DNA from: Syntrophaceae bacterium
GTDB lineage: Bacteria; Desulfobacterota; Syntrophia; Syntrophales; PHBD01
Reading direction: 5' to 3'
Length of the DNA stretch: 64,000 bases
Assembly: GCA_013177825.1 (NCBI GenBank)
Contig: JABLXX010000004.1
Location: forward strand, 253,593 to 317,592
The notes beneath the pieces were generated by a model. It saw only the letters and a list, made by a program, of their open reading frames with translations, was not told the DNA's origin and did not search any database. This document shows positions 35,771-43,997 of the stretch, in pieces (within the stretch, counting starts at the first letter, position 1; every line of letters starts with the position of its first letter). The translations under genes were made by a program, and so were the position numbers.

Positions 35771-35929
35771 TGCCTGCCTCCCGCTGATTATCCGTTGAAA
35801 ATTTCTACTTCAGGGGCGGTGTTTTCGCAAGAGAATTCTCCCCGCTGAGGACGACAGAGCCCTGAATCCGAGGGGTTGGGATGCAAACAGGAAAAATGAC
35901 ATGCTGCCGTTCCGCAGGGTTGTCCGCTG

Positions 35930-35959
35930 TTGACATTAATTGCGATACAAATTAATGTC
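35930..35959 (+). promoter_or_regulatory. ClC promoter overlapped by a perfect 10-bp inverted repeat
   Basis: TTGACA at 35930-35935 and TAATGT at 35953-35958 are 17 bases apart, a good sigma70 core. GACATTAATT (35932-35941) and AATTAATGTC (35950-35959) are exact reverse complements with an 8-base spacer. The palindrome covers nearly the whole promoter, 30 bases before the ClC ATG at 35989. It fits an operator for a dimeric repressor; a MarR-type regulator is encoded at 38638. Confidence 0.65.
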
Positions 35960-35988
35960 TCGCAAACCGCAAGTCCGAAAGAGATGGG

Positions 35989-37809
35989 ATGGAAATCCAT
36001 TTCGGAAGATACAGACAGTCCTTCTCAACCCTACGGATGAAATCCATCGGGCGCTGGATTGTCCTGGGGATGACGGTCGGCGTGGTATCAGGGCTGGGGG
36101 CCATCCTCTTCAACTATCTGCTGACGAGCGGAACCCGGTTCTTCATGACCGATCTCGTCGCCTGGGCGATTCCGGATGCGTACCGATCCATCCGCCTGCT
36201 CGGCTTTCCCCTCTCCCAATGGCTGATGATTGCGATCCCGGCACTGGGCGGCCTGATCTCGGGTTTCCTGGTTTATCGGTTCGCCCCCGAGGCGGAAGGG
36301 CACGGGACCGATGCCATGATCGACAGCTTTCACCGGAAAGGGGGAGCGGTTCGGCCGCGGGTGCCGGTCATCAAGACTGTCGCCTCGGCGATCACCATCG
36401 GCTCCGGCGGGTCGGCCGGCAAGGAAGGTCCCATCGCGCAGATCGGTTCCGGTTTCGCCTCCATCCTGGCCACGCTGTTGAAGATGGACGAGCCGAGCCG
36501 CCGGCTGATGCTCCTGGCCGGCGCCGCGGGGGGAATCGGCGCCATTTTCAAGGCACCGCTCGGAGCGGCCCTCTTTGCAACGGAAGTCCTCTACCGGAGA
36601 CCGGAATTCGAATTCGAGGGGATCATCCCCTGCATTCTTTCCTCCATTGTCGCCTTCACCGTCTATACCCTCTACACGGGTTACGGGACGATCTTCACCA
36701 TTCCCAATCTGGCCCCCGTGACCGCCCCGGCGGAGCTCCTGCTCTACGGGATCTTCGGCATCCTCTGCGCCGCCGTGGGCTACGTTTACATCCGGTTTTT
36801 TTACGGGATGCGGGACCTCTTTGCCGGCCGGCTCCGGATGAACCGGATATATCGGCCCGCCGTCGGAGGGCTCCTGCTGGGAGTGCTCGCGTTTTTTCTT
36901 CCCGAGGTCCTGGGAGGAGGCTACGGTTGGATTCAGTCCGCCATCGACGGCAAGATGGCGATGCGCCTGATGATTGTGCTGGTTTTTGCCAAAATCCTCT
37001 CAACGTCCCTCACCATCGGCTCGGGAGGAAGCGGCGGTGTCTTCGCGCCCTCGCTCTTCATCGGGGCCATGCTGGGGGGGGCGTACGGTCTCCTGTGCGG
37101 GAACATCTTCGACCAGTGGTCCCTCCATCCCGGGGCCTTTGTCCTGGTGGGGATGGGCGGTTTCTTTGCCGGTGTGGCCAAGGTTCCTATCGCCGCCCTG
37201 ATCATGGTGGCGGAAATGACCGGCGGCTACAACCTGATCGTGCCGCTCATGATCGTCTCGACGATATCCTATCTCCTGCTGGGCGATGTCTCGCTCTATG
37301 AAAAGCAGGTGCCCGCCCGCATCGACTCGCCGGCTCATCTCGGGGATTTTGCCGTCGATATGCTGGAGCATGTCACCGTGTCGGACGCCGTGCCGCCGGA
37401 CAGGAAAGTGGAGACCATCCCGGAGAGTTGCAGCTTCGACGCCCTTCTCCAGCGAATCGTCGATTCCACGCAGTCCAACTTTCCGGTCGTGGATGCGGGA
37501 GGCCGCCTCACAGGAATTCTCTCCATCTCGGACGTGCGCCGGGTCATGCTGAACGAGGAACTCCACAACCTTGTCGTGGCCAAGGACATCGCGACGGACA
37601 GCGTCCTGACCGTCACGCCGGGAGACGATCTGAAGACCGCCCTCCGGATGATGACCAAGGCGGAGGTCCGGGAACTGCCCATCGTGGACCCTGGAGACCC
37701 ACAGAAGCTGATTTCCATGATCAGCCGGAAGGACATCATCCGAACATACTGCGATCAGATCGAAAGGATAAAAACAGGCAGGAACGACTCGGCGTCGGGG
37801 TTGACCTGA
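35989..37809 (+). CDS. ClC family chloride channel/transporter with CBS domains
   Basis: This is a 606-residue membrane protein. The ClC core of about 16-18 helices spans roughly residues 20-440, with the chloride-binding GSGGSAGKEGP (gating Glu146), the second half motif GSGGSGGVFAPSLFIG, and GVAKVPIAALIMVAEMTGGYN. A C-terminal pair of CBS domains (about 460-590) probably senses nucleotides or ionic strength. At the position of the internal proton glutamate of E. coli ClC the sequence reads ATEVLYRRPEF, apparently Glu followed by Val where E. coli has Glu-Glu. So it may be a channel rather than a 2:1 exchanger; the alignment is by eye. The upstream promoter is overlaid by a palindrome. Confidence 0.9.
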   Translation: MEIHFGRYRQSFSTLRMKSIGRWIVLGMTVGVVSGLGAILFNYLLTSGTRFFMTDLVAWAIPDAYRSIRLLGFPLSQWLMIAIPALGGLISGFLVYRFAPEAEGHGTDAMIDSFHRKGGAVRPRVPVIKTVASAITIGSGGSAGKEGPIAQIGSGFASILATLLKMDEPSRRLMLLAGAAGGIGAIFKAPLGAALFATEVLYRRPEFEFEGIIPCILSSIVAFTVYTLYTGYGTIFTIPNLAPVTAPAELLLYGIFGILCAAVGYVYIRFFYGMRDLFAGRLRMNRIYRPAVGGLLLGVLAFFLPEVLGGGYGWIQSAIDGKMAMRLMIVLVFAKILSTSLTIGSGGSGGVFAPSLFIGAMLGGAYGLLCGNIFDQWSLHPGAFVLVGMGGFFAGVAKVPIAALIMVAEMTGGYNLIVPLMIVSTISYLLLGDVSLYEKQVPARIDSPAHLGDFAVDMLEHVTVSDAVPPDRKVETIPESCSFDALLQRIVDSTQSNFPVVDAGGRLTGILSISDVRRVMLNEELHNLVVAKDIATDSVLTVTPGDDLKTALRMMTKAEVRELPIVDPGDPQKLISMISRKDIIRTYCDQIERIKTGRNDSASGLT

Positions 37810-37836
37810 AAAATACCGGGAAGCGGATCAATAAGG

Positions 37837-37911
37837 GGCAGAGCAGGGTTGGACGAACGCAGAAAGAATGAGGAGGCTGTTTGTCCCTGACCTGTGACAC
37901 CCTGCTCTGCC
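37837..37911. repeat. Perfect 13-bp inverted repeat with adjacent hairpin
   Basis: GGCAGAGCAGGGT at 37837-37849 and ACCCTGCTCTGCC at 37899-37911 are exact reverse complements, 49 bases apart. A second short hairpin (GTAGA-GGGT-TCTAC, 37912-37925) begins on the next base. The element lies just after the ClC stop. It may be a large-loop terminator, a folded RNA or the remains of a small mobile element. Confidence 0.6.
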
Positions 37912-38065
37912 GTAGAGGGTTCTACAGACTGTCTCGAATCCTGCCTCCTGCCGCGCATCCCCTCATCATTCCGCTTACCGCCGCGAACCTGCGGTTCACG
38001 GCTCGGAATTTCGAGAGTCGGGCATCCAGCCGTTCAACAGCCTGCAAAGACTTTTTCAGTAACTG

Positions 38066-38506
38066 CTACGGATTGTCGAGAGCCGCTCTGCGATGGGATT
38101 TCTCCCTTTTCAGAACGTGGATCGCGACAATCCCGTCCTCCGGTTCGCCGTAAAAAATCAACCGAAGGCGATTTTTGCTTATTATATATCCGACATTGAC
38201 ATTACGATCGGAGAGAACGATAGTCAGAAAACGGCCCTGGTCATCGAAAACTCCTCGAAACTGCTTCCAGTCCGGTTCCTGGGCGTCGATTGCCAGGCGT
38301 CCGGTGAATTGCCGGTTTGACTGATCCTCAATCTCCATCAGAAATGTCGGGGAGGCCGGCGTGAAGCCGATTTTGTCGGCCTCCAGCGTGGAACAGCTCA
38401 TCCAGTTTCCCCGCAGATCAGGAATGTCGTTATCCGACGGGAAGGCCATTCCTGAAAACGGGCCGAGGAGAAAAAGAATGAATATAAAAACTACGAGCCG
38501 TTTCAT
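38066..38506 (-). CDS. Small exported protein of unknown function
   Basis: This is a 146-residue protein. It has a clear signal peptide (MKRLVVFIFILFLLGPFSGMAFP) and a mature part with LRGNWMSCSTLEADKIG, FLMEIEDQSNRQFTGRLAI, WKQFRGVFDDQGRFLTIVLSDR and FYGEPEDGIVAIHVLKRE. The alternating hydrophobic pattern suggests a small beta-barrel (lipocalin-like) fold; I cannot assign a family. The open frame extends to 38617, but the signal peptide fixes the start at 38506. The region is lower in GC than its surroundings. It is divergent from the MarR gene. Confidence 0.68.
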   Translation of the reverse strand: MKRLVVFIFILFLLGPFSGMAFPSDNDIPDLRGNWMSCSTLEADKIGFTPASPTFLMEIEDQSNRQFTGRLAIDAQEPDWKQFRGVFDDQGRFLTIVLSDRNVNVGYIISKNRLRLIFYGEPEDGIVAIHVLKREKSHRRAALDNP

Positions 38507-38536
38507 TTCGTTCCCGTGCCGATCCCCGGCGCTGTG

Positions 38537-38575
38537 TTGACGTGTTGAAGCAAAATTGCTATAGTTTCTATACAA
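38537..38575 (+). promoter_or_regulatory. MarR gene promoter with overlapping inverted repeat
   Basis: TTGACG at 38537-38542 and TATAGT at 38560-38565 are 17 bases apart. The -10 sits inside the inverted repeat TTGCTATAG-TTT-CTATACAA (38556-38575; the TATAG/CTATA arms are exact, and one extra C interrupts the left arm). The gene starts at 38638. This arrangement is typical of MarR-type autorepression. Confidence 0.6.
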
Positions 38576-38637
38576 ACGATTTGTCCTGCAATTAACAGAT
38601 TGCCGTTCTGTCTGCAACTTCTTTTTGAGGAAACCTT

Positions 38638-39159
38638 TTGGACCAGAAACATCGAACCATCGCGGATATCATTGATAATGTCAGGAGAATCTTTCAGATT
38701 CTGAACGAACAGTCGAAGAAGGTGGAACGGGAGACGGGGCTGACGGGGCCTCAACTCTGGACGATCAAGGCCATTGCCGAATCCTCGCCCGTCCGGGTGC
38801 TCGATCTGGCCCGGCGCGTCTACCTTCACCCCGCCACCGTTGTCGGCATTCTCGACCGACTGGAAGCGCGGGGCTATCTGCTGCGGAGGAGGTCGGAGGA
38901 GGACCGGCGGGTCGTGTGGGTAGAGCTGACGGAGAAGGGAAACAGCCTTCTTTCCTCGGCGCCCGAAGTGGCTCAGGGTCTGCTTGCCTCGGGACTCGAG
39001 ACGCTGGGCGAGGGCAAGCTCGGGGACATCAACCTTGGCCTTGCTCAACTGGTGGCGATCTTCGGCGCCAACAAAGTGCCGCCACAGCTGATCCGATCCC
39101 CGGAATGGAATGTGCCGGCGGATCATTCCCCATCCGAACAGGAAAAGAGGGAACCATGA
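38638..39159 (+). CDS. MarR family transcriptional regulator
   Basis: This is a 173-residue winged-helix regulator. The DNA-binding part reads LTGPQLWTIKAIAESSPVRVLDLARRVYLHPATVVGILDRLEARGYLLRRRSEEDRRVVWVELTEKG, with the recognition helix around HPATVVGILDRL and the wing containing the family DRRVVWV. It starts with TTG at 38638, preceded by GAGGAAA; there is no closer ATG. A promoter with an inverted repeat lies directly upstream, suggesting autoregulation. The downstream osmolyte cluster (from 39376) and the upstream ClC gene are candidate targets. Confidence 0.88.
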   Translation: MDQKHRTIADIIDNVRRIFQILNEQSKKVERETGLTGPQLWTIKAIAESSPVRVLDLARRVYLHPATVVGILDRLEARGYLLRRRSEEDRRVVWVELTEKGNSLLSSAPEVAQGLLASGLETLGEGKLGDINLGLAQLVAIFGANKVPPQLIRSPEWNVPADHSPSEQEKREP

Positions 39160-39375
39160 CTGTCCTGACGAGATCCGGGTGAATCCGGAAACGGTGGAAG
39201 AATCTCATCCGTTCTTTTCCGGTTCCACTTCCGATTATCACCCGCATCCATTCATTATCGGGATTCAAAAGCATTCCCGGTCCGGCAACCGCCCGGAGGC
39301 TCCCCGGTCGCGCCGCCGGCGCGCGAGGGCAGAGCCCGGCATGGACGAAACAGGCTGCAGTAAAGGGATATCCAG

Positions 39376-40269
39376 ATGAAATGGCTTCTGTTTTCCGATC
39401 TCGACGGGACGCTGCTGAATCACGAGGACTATTCCTTCGAGGATGCCCGGCCCGTTCTGGAACGGATCCGGCGGGAAGGGATTCCCCTCGTGATCGCATC
39501 CAGCAAGACCCGGGCGGAGGTGGAAGCGATCCAGGATGACATGGGGCTCCGGATGCCCTTCATCGTTGAGAATGGAGGCGGCATCTATTTTCCCCGGGGC
39601 TGGCGCGGGATTCCGTACCTGCCCGGATCGGCGCGGGAACCCTATTTCGCCGTCCGGCTGGGGATGCCTTACGGGGAGATTCGGGAGTTCGTGGCCCGGA
39701 CACGGCAGTGGATTCCCCTGCGCGGCTTCGGGGATATGGCCGTCGAAGAGGTGGCGCGCCTGACGGATCTCCCTCTCGAACGGGCACGCCTGGCAATGGA
39801 AAGGGAGTTTTCCGAGCCTTTTCTTCTGGAGGACGGGGAGAGGCTTTCCGAACTGACTGCCCTGGCGGAGGAGGTCGGGCTCTCCGTCACCCGGGGGGGG
39901 CGTTTTTTTCACTTCATCCGGCGCGGCCAGGACAAAGGGAGAGCCGCCCGGTTTGTAAAAACGATTTTCGGCCGCCAGTGGAACGAGCCGATCCTTACGG
40001 TCGGCCTGGGAGACGGACCGAACGACATCCCCCTGCTCATGGCCGTGGATTATCCGGTCCAGATCCCCTCACCCGGCGGGAAAGGGCTGCAGTGCCGAAT
40101 CCCCCGGCTGATGGTCGCGGATGCTCCCGGCAGCCTCGGCTGGCGGCGGGCGGTCGAAGGGATCCTTGGCTGGACCGGAGAGCGCAACGGGGAAGTTCCC
40201 ATGGCGGAGCCGTTCGACCGGGATGAAAGCGGAAGGGGAAACGATGGGGATAGAAAGGAGAAATCATGA
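39376..40269 (+). CDS. HAD phosphatase of the mannosyl/glucosyl-3-phosphoglycerate phosphatase type
   Basis: This is a 297-residue HAD-IIB hydrolase. Motif I is LLFSDLDGTLL (nucleophile Asp8 and Asp10), motif II VIASSKTRAEV, and motif III/IV GLGDGPNDIPLL (Asp213, Asp217). The substrate segment MPFIVENGGGIYFPRGW is characteristic of MpgP/YedP enzymes, which dephosphorylate mannosyl-3-phosphoglycerate or glucosyl-3-phosphoglycerate. The stop overlaps by four bases (ATGA) the start of a glycosyltransferase, and a second one follows. The exact sugar is not certain, but the context supports phosphatase action in glucosylglycerate- or mannosylglycerate-type osmolyte synthesis. Confidence 0.86.
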   Translation: MKWLLFSDLDGTLLNHEDYSFEDARPVLERIRREGIPLVIASSKTRAEVEAIQDDMGLRMPFIVENGGGIYFPRGWRGIPYLPGSAREPYFAVRLGMPYGEIREFVARTRQWIPLRGFGDMAVEEVARLTDLPLERARLAMEREFSEPFLLEDGERLSELTALAEEVGLSVTRGGRFFHFIRRGQDKGRAARFVKTIFGRQWNEPILTVGLGDGPNDIPLLMAVDYPVQIPSPGGKGLQCRIPRLMVADAPGSLGWRRAVEGILGWTGERNGEVPMAEPFDRDESGRGNDGDRKEKS

Positions 40270-41510
40270 ATCCGGACCAGCGGTTCAGCACGGCGTTGAG
40301 AATAGGGGTGAGGAGACAGATCGAGCATCTCGCGGAGGCGGACGTCATCGTCGGGATTCCCTGCTATCAGAGCGGGAAAACGGTCCGGCACGTTCTGGAG
40401 ACGGTTTTTCATGGACTGTCCACACATTATCCCGATGCCCGATCCCTGATTCTCGTTTCCGATGGGGGATCCACAGACGATACGCGGGAGATCGCCGAGC
40501 TGGTTGACGAGAAGGCCTTCCGGATCGTAAAGGTTGTAACGATCTATCGCGGTGTTCCCGGCAAGGGATCGGCCCTGCGTGCGATCTTCGAAGCTGCCGA
40601 CTTCCTTCGACCCAGGGCGCTGGCCGTCTTCGACTCCGACCTCATCTCCATTTCGCCCCGGTGGGTCCGGAATCTCCTGGAGCCCGTCTTCGACGGATAC
40701 GATTTTGTCGCCCCCGATTACGAGCGGTTCAAGCTGGACGGGACCATCACCAACACGATCGCCTACAACCTGACGCGGGCCCTCTACGGCCGGCGGATCC
40801 GCCAGCCCATCGGCGGCGACTTCGGGCTGTCGGGCGCCATGGCCAGGCATTTTCTGAGACAGGACGTCTGGGAGACCGATGTGGCCCGCTTCGGAATCGA
40901 CATCTGGATGACCACCACGGCCATCGTCGACGGCTTCCGTCTCTGCCAGGCCAAAATGGGCGTGAAGGTCCACGACCGGAAGGATCCTGCGGCGGATCTG
41001 AGCCCCATGTTCCGGCAGGTCGTGGGGACCATCTTCCAGATGATGGAAACCCACGACGCGTTCTGGAGGGGCATGCACGGTTCCAGCGATATTCCGACGG
41101 TCGGGACGAGCGACGGGGGAACACCCGAAGCATTCACGGTCAACCAGGAAGCCCTGATCGAGTATTTCCGGGTCGGTTTCTTCCACTTCGGAGAAGTCTG
41201 GCGGCAGATCGTCGAGGAGGCGGATTATGCCATCATCCGGGACCTGGCGGAGAATGGCCGGGCGTCCCGGTTCCTTCTGCCCATCGAGACCTGGGTCCGG
41301 ATCGTGTACCGCTACGCCGCGGCTTTTCATGCGGCTCCCCGGCAGCGGATGAAGCTCCTCGACACGATGATCCCCCTTTACAACGCGCGGGTCGCCTCCC
41401 TTGTCATCGAGCTGGAAGACGCGGATGCGGACCGGGCGGAGCGGCTGTTCGCGGACCAGGCGCGGACCTTCGAGGAAATGAAGCCCTATCTCCTGGAACA
41501 ATGGAAATAA
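40266..41510 (+). CDS. Glycosyltransferase, probable glucosylglycerate synthase-like
   Basis: This is a 414-residue GT-A enzyme without membrane helices. The nucleotide-sugar part carries VIVGIPCYQSGKTVRHVLE, SDGGSTDDT (65-73), YRGVPGKGSALRAIFEAA (94-111) and the metal-binding DSD (123-125). The acceptor region includes DGTITNTIAYNLTRALYGRRIRQPIGGDFGLSG and a conserved HDRKDPAADL near 236-245. This resembles bacterial glucosylglycerate synthase and related enzymes that use NDP-glucose and glycerate or 3-phosphoglycerate. It lies between the phosphatase and a GpgS-like glycosyltransferase. The glycosylation product (glucosylglycerate or a mannosylglucosyl derivative) is not proven. Confidence 0.75.
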   Translation: MNPDQRFSTALRIGVRRQIEHLAEADVIVGIPCYQSGKTVRHVLETVFHGLSTHYPDARSLILVSDGGSTDDTREIAELVDEKAFRIVKVVTIYRGVPGKGSALRAIFEAADFLRPRALAVFDSDLISISPRWVRNLLEPVFDGYDFVAPDYERFKLDGTITNTIAYNLTRALYGRRIRQPIGGDFGLSGAMARHFLRQDVWETDVARFGIDIWMTTTAIVDGFRLCQAKMGVKVHDRKDPAADLSPMFRQVVGTIFQMMETHDAFWRGMHGSSDIPTVGTSDGGTPEAFTVNQEALIEYFRVGFFHFGEVWRQIVEEADYAIIRDLAENGRASRFLLPIETWVRIVYRYAAAFHAAPRQRMKLLDTMIPLYNARVASLVIELEDADADRAERLFADQARTFEEMKPYLLEQWK

Positions 41511-41528
41511 TCCTGAGGAGGCAACACC

Positions 41529-42737
41529 ATGTCCGATTTCTACCAGCACGGAATGATCACCACCCTTCAGAAACTGAAGGACCGGCCCATCGCGGAACTG
41601 AATGAAGAGCTGACAGCCATTGCCCGGCGGAGAAAGATCGTCCTGCTCCTGCCGGCCCTGATCAGCGAGTTCGATACGCCGTCCATGCCGGTCATCCTGG
41701 AGGAGCTCAAAAAAGTCACGTTCCTGCATCGAATCGTTCTCTCCCTGGACCGGGCAAGCGAGGAAGATTTCCTGCGGGTCCGCCGCCTGCTTTCGGACCT
41801 GCCGGCGGAGGTCCGGATCGTCTGGCACGACGGTCCCCGCATGCAGGCCCTCTATGACGAGCTACGGGGCAGCGATTTCAACCTCGACACCCCCGGCAAG
41901 GGGCGCTCCGTCTGGATGACGATCGGCTATATCCTGGCGGACGAAAGCGTATACGCCATGGCCCTCCACGACACGGACATCCGGAACTATCGCCCGGAAC
42001 TGCTGGCGCGGCTGGTTTACCCCGTCGTTCATCCGGCTGTTGATTTCGAATTCAGCAAAGGATATTATGCACGGGTCGCCGACCGGCTCTACGGCCGGGT
42101 GACGCGGCTCTTTTACACTCCGCTTATCCGGGCGCTGAAGCGGATTCTCGAGTACAACGCGTTCCTCGAGTACCTGGGAAATTTCCGGTATCCCCTCTCG
42201 GGAGAATTCGCCTTCATCGCGAGCCTCGCCCGGGGCATGCGCATTTCCCCCACTTGGGGCCTGGAGGTTTCTCTGCTCAGCGAAGTGTACCGGCGGGCGT
42301 CGGTCAACCGGATCTGCCAGGTCGAGATCGCCGATGTCTATGAGCACAAGCACCAGTCCCTCGACCGTCAGAAACCGGATGAAGGACTGATCCGGATGTC
42401 CACGGATATCGCGGAGGCCCTGTTCCGGGTCCTCAGCCAGGACGGCATCGTCATGAGCCAGGCCTTCTACCGGACCCTCTGCGCCGCCTATGTCGAGGAG
42501 TCGCGGGTGACCGTGGAGAAGTATCACGCCCTCTCTCTCATCAACGGACTCGTGTACGACCGCCACAGCGAGATTGAGGCCTCCGAGGCCTTCGTCGGGT
42601 CCCTTCGCCGGGCGCAGGAAAAATACCAGGCCGACCCGGTCGGCATTCCCCTGATGAGCGCCTGGGTGAGGGTTGCGGCGGCGATCCCGGACTTCTCCAG
42701 CCGTCTGACGGAGGCCGTGGAGCGGGACAACGAATAG
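41529..42737 (+). CDS. Glucosyl-3-phosphoglycerate synthase-like glycosyltransferase
   Basis: This is a 402-residue GT-A/GT81-type glycosyltransferase. The N-terminal nucleotide-binding part has IVLLLPALISEFDTPSMPVILEEL, followed by HRIVLSLDRASEEDF. The GKGRSVWM loop and the metal-binding HDTDIRNY (Asp148, Asp150) follow, then FEFSKGYYARVADRLYGRVTRLFY and a region FRYPLSGEFAFIASLARGMRISPTWGLEVSLLSEVYRR. These match glucosyl-3-phosphoglycerate synthase (GpgS), which makes glucosyl-3-phosphoglycerate from NDP-glucose and 3-phosphoglycerate. The upstream HAD phosphatase would then release glucosylglycerate. It follows the first glycosyltransferase after 18 bases. Confidence 0.8.
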   Translation: MSDFYQHGMITTLQKLKDRPIAELNEELTAIARRRKIVLLLPALISEFDTPSMPVILEELKKVTFLHRIVLSLDRASEEDFLRVRRLLSDLPAEVRIVWHDGPRMQALYDELRGSDFNLDTPGKGRSVWMTIGYILADESVYAMALHDTDIRNYRPELLARLVYPVVHPAVDFEFSKGYYARVADRLYGRVTRLFYTPLIRALKRILEYNAFLEYLGNFRYPLSGEFAFIASLARGMRISPTWGLEVSLLSEVYRRASVNRICQVEIADVYEHKHQSLDRQKPDEGLIRMSTDIAEALFRVLSQDGIVMSQAFYRTLCAAYVEESRVTVEKYHALSLINGLVYDRHSEIEASEAFVGSLRRAQEKYQADPVGIPLMSAWVRVAAAIPDFSSRLTEAVERDNE

Positions 42738-42788
42738 AGAGGAAGCAGGGGAAAGGGCGATCCCGGTTCTGTCGCAAGGAGGCGCTTC

Positions 42789-43997
42789 GTGGAGGTTTCG
42801 CTGTTGTTCTTCATTGCCGGGGCAATCGTTCTGGTTGGTTTCCTGGGCAATGTCGCTTTCGAGAAATTCAAGATTCCCGACGTCCTGATCCTCCTGGGCG
42901 TCGGTGTCGTTCTGGGACCCGTCCTCAAGGTGATCGACCATCGGCTACTGAGTTCGTTCGCCGAGTCCTTCGGGATGTTCGCCCTCATCGTCATCCTTTT
43001 CGAGGGCGGGATGGACGTGAAGATCCGCACGCTGATCCTGGCGTTCCGGAGCGCCACCCTCCTCGTGCTCGTGTCGTTCTTCCTGACCGCCGGCGCCATC
43101 ACCGCCTGCCTGCTCCAGTTCATGGCCTGGCCGCTTCTGCCGAGCCTCATGATGGGGACCATCCTGGGCTGCACGAGCGCAGCGATCGTGGTTCCCGTTG
43201 TGGCAAAGATGACCCTGAAAGAGGAGGTCAAAACCGTCCTGACCATCGAATCGGCCATGAGCGACGTGTTGGCCGTCGTCCTGGCCGTCTCGCTCATCGA
43301 GTTCGTCCGGTTCGAGACCATCGGGATCGAAAAACCGCTGCGGGCCATTGCCAGCTCCTTTTCGATCGCCATCGTCCTGGGCACTCTGGCCGGCCTCTTC
43401 TGGTACAAGATCCTCCGCGTTCTGGGGGAGCGGAAGTATTCCTACATGGTGACCCTGGGCGTTGTCCTCATCGTGACGGCGGTCGTCGATTTCCTGGGCG
43501 GGAGCGGTCCCATCGCGATCCTCCTGTTCGGAATCGTCCTCGGGAACTGCGGGGATATTCCCTTCTTCGGCGAGTCGCCCACTTGCGGTGTTATTGAGGA
43601 GACCATCAAATTCTTCCATGGAGAAGTGACCTTCTTCATCCGGACCTTTTTCTTCGTATACATCGGCATGCTGATAACCCCCGCCGTCCTGTCTCCCCGC
43701 TACCTGGGCGTCAGCGTCGCCCTGTTCGTGATTATTGCCGTCATGCGCTACCTGAGCGTCGAGTTCGTGGAACGGCGGTCCGGAAGGGATCCGGCGGACC
43801 GGCGGGCCATCTTTTTCATGCACCCCCGGGGACTGGCCTCCGCCGTTCTGGCGTCCCTGCCCGTCTCCGCCGGGGTCCGGGGCTCCGAGGATTTCATCGT
43901 GTACACCGTCAGCGTCATCATCCTCACCAATATCATGATGACGGCCGGCGTGTTCAGCATGGAGAAAAAGGCAGCGGGAGTCTCGCTCGATGGGTAA
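42789..43997 (+). CDS. Cation:proton antiporter (CPA1/NhaP-like)
   Basis: This is a 402-residue membrane protein with about 12 helices. It has the family's FEGGMDVKIRTL segment, SAAIVVPVVAKM and the pore motif TIESAMSDVLAVVLAV (family ESxxND). No C-terminal RCK/TrkA domain is present, unlike many K+/H+ antiporters. It probably exchanges Na+ or K+ for protons. AAGGAGG precedes a GTG start. Its stop overlaps the start of the following APC permease by eight bases, so it belongs to the same apparent operon as the osmolyte enzymes. Confidence 0.86.
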   Translation: MEVSLLFFIAGAIVLVGFLGNVAFEKFKIPDVLILLGVGVVLGPVLKVIDHRLLSSFAESFGMFALIVILFEGGMDVKIRTLILAFRSATLLVLVSFFLTAGAITACLLQFMAWPLLPSLMMGTILGCTSAAIVVPVVAKMTLKEEVKTVLTIESAMSDVLAVVLAVSLIEFVRFETIGIEKPLRAIASSFSIAIVLGTLAGLFWYKILRVLGERKYSYMVTLGVVLIVTAVVDFLGGSGPIAILLFGIVLGNCGDIPFFGESPTCGVIEETIKFFHGEVTFFIRTFFFVYIGMLITPAVLSPRYLGVSVALFVIIAVMRYLSVEFVERRSGRDPADRRAIFFMHPRGLASAVLASLPVSAGVRGSEDFIVYTVSVIILTNIMMTAGVFSMEKKAAGVSLDG

